Assembly (NCBI GenBank): GCA_963575745.1
Contig: CAUYUJ010019270.1
Coordinates: forward strand, 728,554-792,553
Direction: 5' to 3'
Length of the DNA stretch: 64,000 nucleotides
Source of the DNA: Prorocentrum cordatum
Taxonomy: Eukaryota > Sar > Dinophyceae > Prorocentrales > Prorocentraceae
In this document: positions 62,201-64,000 of the stretch, one piece after another
Numbering within the stretch: position 1 is the first letter of the stretch
How the letters are laid out: each line of letters starts with the position of its first letter
Made by a program: the position numbers and the translations under genes
Notes under the pieces: model-generated
What the model saw: only the letters and a program-made list of their open reading frames with translations
The model's database searches: none
Told to the model about the DNA's origin: nothing

Positions 62201-63912
62201 CCTCGTCCTCCTCCAACCTCTTCCTCCCCCTACCTCTTACTACCTCCGCCTGCCGTTTCCTACCTCTTCCTCCTACCTCCTCCTACTTCTTCCTTCCTCC
62301 TCCTACCTCTTCCTACCTCCTACTCCTGTCAATCCCAATCCCCCTACCTCCACATGCCTGTCTACTCCTACCTCCTCCTACCTCTCCCATGGCACCTTTG
62401 CCAGCACAGCTCTCAAGTTCTCCTCGGTGAGCTGCTCATCGTCGTCCGTGTCGCACGGTGGCTGCGCGCCCTCGCCGTCCTGGCCAGAGCAGAGGGGGAG
62501 GAGGAGGAGGAGGAGGAGGAGGAGGAGGAGTACTCGTTCTCTTGCCCCTCCCCCTCCTCCTCCTCGCAGGAGGAGGAGGAGAAGCTGGGAGGGGTCAAAA
62601 GTGAGGGCCTCATCTTCCTCCTCCTCCTCTTCATTATCAACTTGACCTCCTCGTCCTTCTCCGTGGACCTCCATATACCTCCACCTCCTCCGCTGTCCTG
62701 CACCTCCTTCTTCGACTTCGCGATGCCCTGCGTCACCTCCCAGTGCGCCTGGATCATCCTGCATGCTCGTGCCTCGATGTACCTCGGAGGACGACGAGAA
62801 AGAAAAGAGAAGCATGAGAAGGATAAGGAGGGAGAAGGATAAGGATGGAGAAGGATAAGGAGGGAGAAGGAGACGGATAAGGAGGAGAGGATGAGGATAA
62901 GGAGGAGGAGAAGGATAAGGAGGGAGAGAAGGATACGGATCGAGGAGGAGAAGGATAAGGAGGGAGAAGGATGAGGGAGGGTACCTGTGTGCCTCCATCA
63001 CGGCCTTCGTGGGCTTGCGGTTCCTGGGGTCGAGCTGCCTGAGGGTATCTGAGAGGGCGTCCCAGTACTTTATCTGCCACGCAGCCTGCTGCGACGATCG
63101 ACGACGACGACGACTTCCTCGATCATCGATCTCCCTCCAACCTCAACCCTCATATCATCTCCTCAACCTCCTAGGCTCGATCCTCATCGATCGCTCCTGC
63201 TCCTACTCATCATCCTCCATCCTCCTCCTCCTCCTCTTGATCCTCATCCTCCTCCTCCTCCTCCTTCTCCTCCTCCTCCTCATCATCATCATAATCCTCT
63301 TCCTCTCTCCACATCCACCTCCTCCTCTTCCTCGTCATCCTCCTTATCCTGATCCTCCTCCTTGTCCTTCTCCTCGATCCTCCCCCCCCCAGGCCTCCAT
63401 CGTCTTCTGGGAGAAGCGCTTCCCTTCGCCAGCCTCGTGCAACTTCTGGCCCGTCTCGCCCCAGGCCTTGGGAAGAACAAAATGCTCGGGACGAGGCCGC
63501 AAGAGGGGCCTCGAGTGGCCCCACGAGGAGCCTCAAAAAGGGTGGCCCAAGCGAGGTGGGGGAGAAGTAGTAGGAAGGCGAGGACACGGGGACGATGACG
63601 GGGAGCAGGACGAGGACGGGGAGGAGGTACGAGGCAGAGGCGAACGAGGAGGAGACGTGGAGGAAGAGACGAGACGTCGACGAGGACCCAGGATTAGAAG
63701 AACGAGGCATAGGAGAACTAGGAGGACTACGAGGAGGATGAGGAGGAGGAGGAGGAGGGGGAGGACGAGGACGACGACGAGGACGACGACGAGAACGAGG
63801 CCGAGAAAGCCCTCGCCCAGCCTTCAGCAGCTCCTTGTTCGGGCGTCCGCCGTACTCTGCGTTGTAAGTGGAATACTTGGGAATGCTTGTACCTGGGGAG
63901 GAACCCGCGGAA
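52874..63912 (-). CDS. Multi-exon gene with microsatellite introns, unknown function
   Basis: About twenty islands of ordinary protein on the minus strand are separated by CTC/CCTCAT repeats. In sense order (approximate): 63912-63806 (IPKYSTYNAEYGGRPNKELL); 63478-63392 (AWGETGQKLHEAGEGKRFSQ); 63090-62985 (QIKYWDALSDTLRQLDPRN); 62784-62700 (IEARACRMIQAHWEVTQGIA); 62476-62393 (LTEENLRAVLAKVPWE); 62103-61968 (EVDQADVSEAIVRIHDQE); 61458-61195 (GTAEEPLVKAEIEELA); 61010-60900 (QALLGYPRRWFPEALL); 60305-60237 (IYAEIGNYADDFYTVSYR); 60150-60012 (RATEFISCLYYKKRGAKGSA); 59640-59486 (VADYRDEWVNNHSEQLDTDE); 59235-59150 (EIDYDVALGWP); 57770-57475 (IYIDAHYADKQTDSAAEKWA); 55935-55836; 55665-55553; 55395-55222 (GSFEFVEQEKVESLKHTTT); 54792-54700; 54425-54235; 53990-53600 (DWPAQVGTMPWLTPWSEEIR); 53500-53405; 52985-52874 (FYELVLPVQKSVSEAN, stop). 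The 5' end probably lies beyond the window. It resembles a dinoflagellate-specific hypothetical family; I assign no function. Confidence 0.6.
56110..56225. repeat. (TA)n blocks
   Basis: Two ATATAT tracts (about 56126-56152 and 56185-56224) inside what I read as an intron. Confidence 0.9.
56410..56530. repeat. G-rich tract, quadruplex-like
   Basis: GGGTGGGTGGGGGTGGTGG-type sequence ending in a run of over 20 G (about 56508-56529). The sense strand of the gene is therefore C-rich here. Confidence 0.85.
56565..57290. repeat. ACATGAAAAC decamer satellite
   Basis: More than 60 units of ACATGAAAAC and variants (ACATGACGAAA, ACATGAAACC, ACATGAAGAAA) over about 700 bases. It makes long Met/Phe/Cys/His minus-strand frames that I do not believe. 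Confidence 0.9.
57475..57770 (-). repeat. Triplicated exon segment
   Basis: Three related segments (about 57765-57690, 57640-57590, 57530-57470) share GTCCGCGCGCTTGTCGACGT on the plus strand. On the sense strand they read IYIDAHYADKQTDSAAEKWA, then HYVDKRADY, then IDIYTHYVDKRADYPVEKWG. The first looks the most complete. The spacing is about 115-125 bases. They could be alternative exons or a recent internal duplication. Confidence 0.55.
57790..58060. repeat. GGTGGGTGG tract, quadruplex-like
   Basis: GGGTGGTGGGT units for more than 200 bases, followed by a GGA run at 58080-58135 and a short (TA) block at about 58200-58245. Confidence 0.85.
58250..59050. other. Likely intron with a short duplication
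   Basis: A palindrome-rich phrase, CCCGATCGATGCCTCGAAGC, is duplicated at about 58553 and 58604. A possible exon piece on the minus strand at about 58930-58800 reads HSMKFVVSTSVEAADR but meets a stop soon after, so its status is uncertain. Confidence 0.35.
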
Positions 63913-63914
63913 GA

Positions 63915-64000
63915 CACCGATCATCGATCGATGGATCGATCGATCCATCGATGGATTCATGGATCCATCGATGGCTCGATCGATCTATCGATCCATGAAT
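63915..64000. repeat. GATCGATCCATC palindromic repeat
   Basis: ATCGATGGATC and ATCGATCGAT units alternate to the end of the window. The stretch is largely self-complementary. Confidence 0.85.

Noticed and set aside
63919-64000. Telomere or centromere-like repeat at the edge
   Set aside because: GATCGATCCATC units are palindromic simple repeats and do not resemble the TTTAGGG-type telomere repeat of dinoflagellates.

Overview
The window is nuclear DNA of a dinoflagellate. The evidence is internal. There are two near-exact copies and two partial copies of the dinoflagellate spliced-leader (DinoSL) sequence. There is a giant Ty1/copia element of a type I associate with dinoflagellates, a degenerate LINE carrying a DinoSL relic at its 5' end, and a many-exon gene whose introns are built from CTC/CCTCAT microsatellite and may use GT and GA donors. 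The DNA is GC-rich and full of long G runs, triplet repeats and minisatellites. A Prorocentrum/Symbiodinium-type genome would fit, but the species cannot be read from the sequence.

Layout. 1-7 kb: triplet repeats, two related elements with satellite cores (1291-2421, 2612-3410), and a 78-bp proline-rich repeat region. 7-17.1 kb: minus-strand retroposed material, namely an SL-tagged frameshifted gene copy (about 9.8-11.6 kb) and an SL-tagged frameshifted LINE (about 12.6-17.1 kb). 17.1-19.6 kb: purine-rich and minisatellite DNA. 19,582-35,649: a full-length 16-kb copia retrotransposon on the minus strand. It has 264-bp LTRs (2 differences), a CTATA target duplication, and an insertion point inside a TATAGCC minisatellite. 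35.65-37.5 kb: degenerate tandem repeats. 37.5-40.4 kb: a truncated relative of the copia element. 40.4-49.2 kb: minisatellites, including an array of palindromic hairpin units (41.3-42.1 kb). 49.3-51.3 kb: a transposase-like gene. 52.9 kb to the right edge: one multi-exon minus-strand gene with microsatellite introns.

The main result is in the 16-kb element. Its polyprotein carries the usual Gag, protease, integrase, reverse transcriptase and RNase H parts. It also carries a recognisable Tpt1/KptA RNA 2'-phosphotransferase domain, a RING-H2 finger, two N-terminal membrane segments and a methyltransferase-like segment. Its sense strand contains 33 perfect copies, plus 3 with one G-U pair, of a tiny hairpin GC-NNN-GNAA-N'N'N'-GC (GNRA-type loop). 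The stem middle varies freely but always stays complementary, and the hairpin occurs in different reading frames. At two sites shared with the truncated copy the stem letters differ while pairing and loop class are kept. That pattern suggests selection on RNA (or DNA) structure. Pairing it with an enzyme that removes 2'-phosphates after tRNA-type RNA ligation suggests a testable RNA-processing system. This is inference; no function is shown by the sequence alone.
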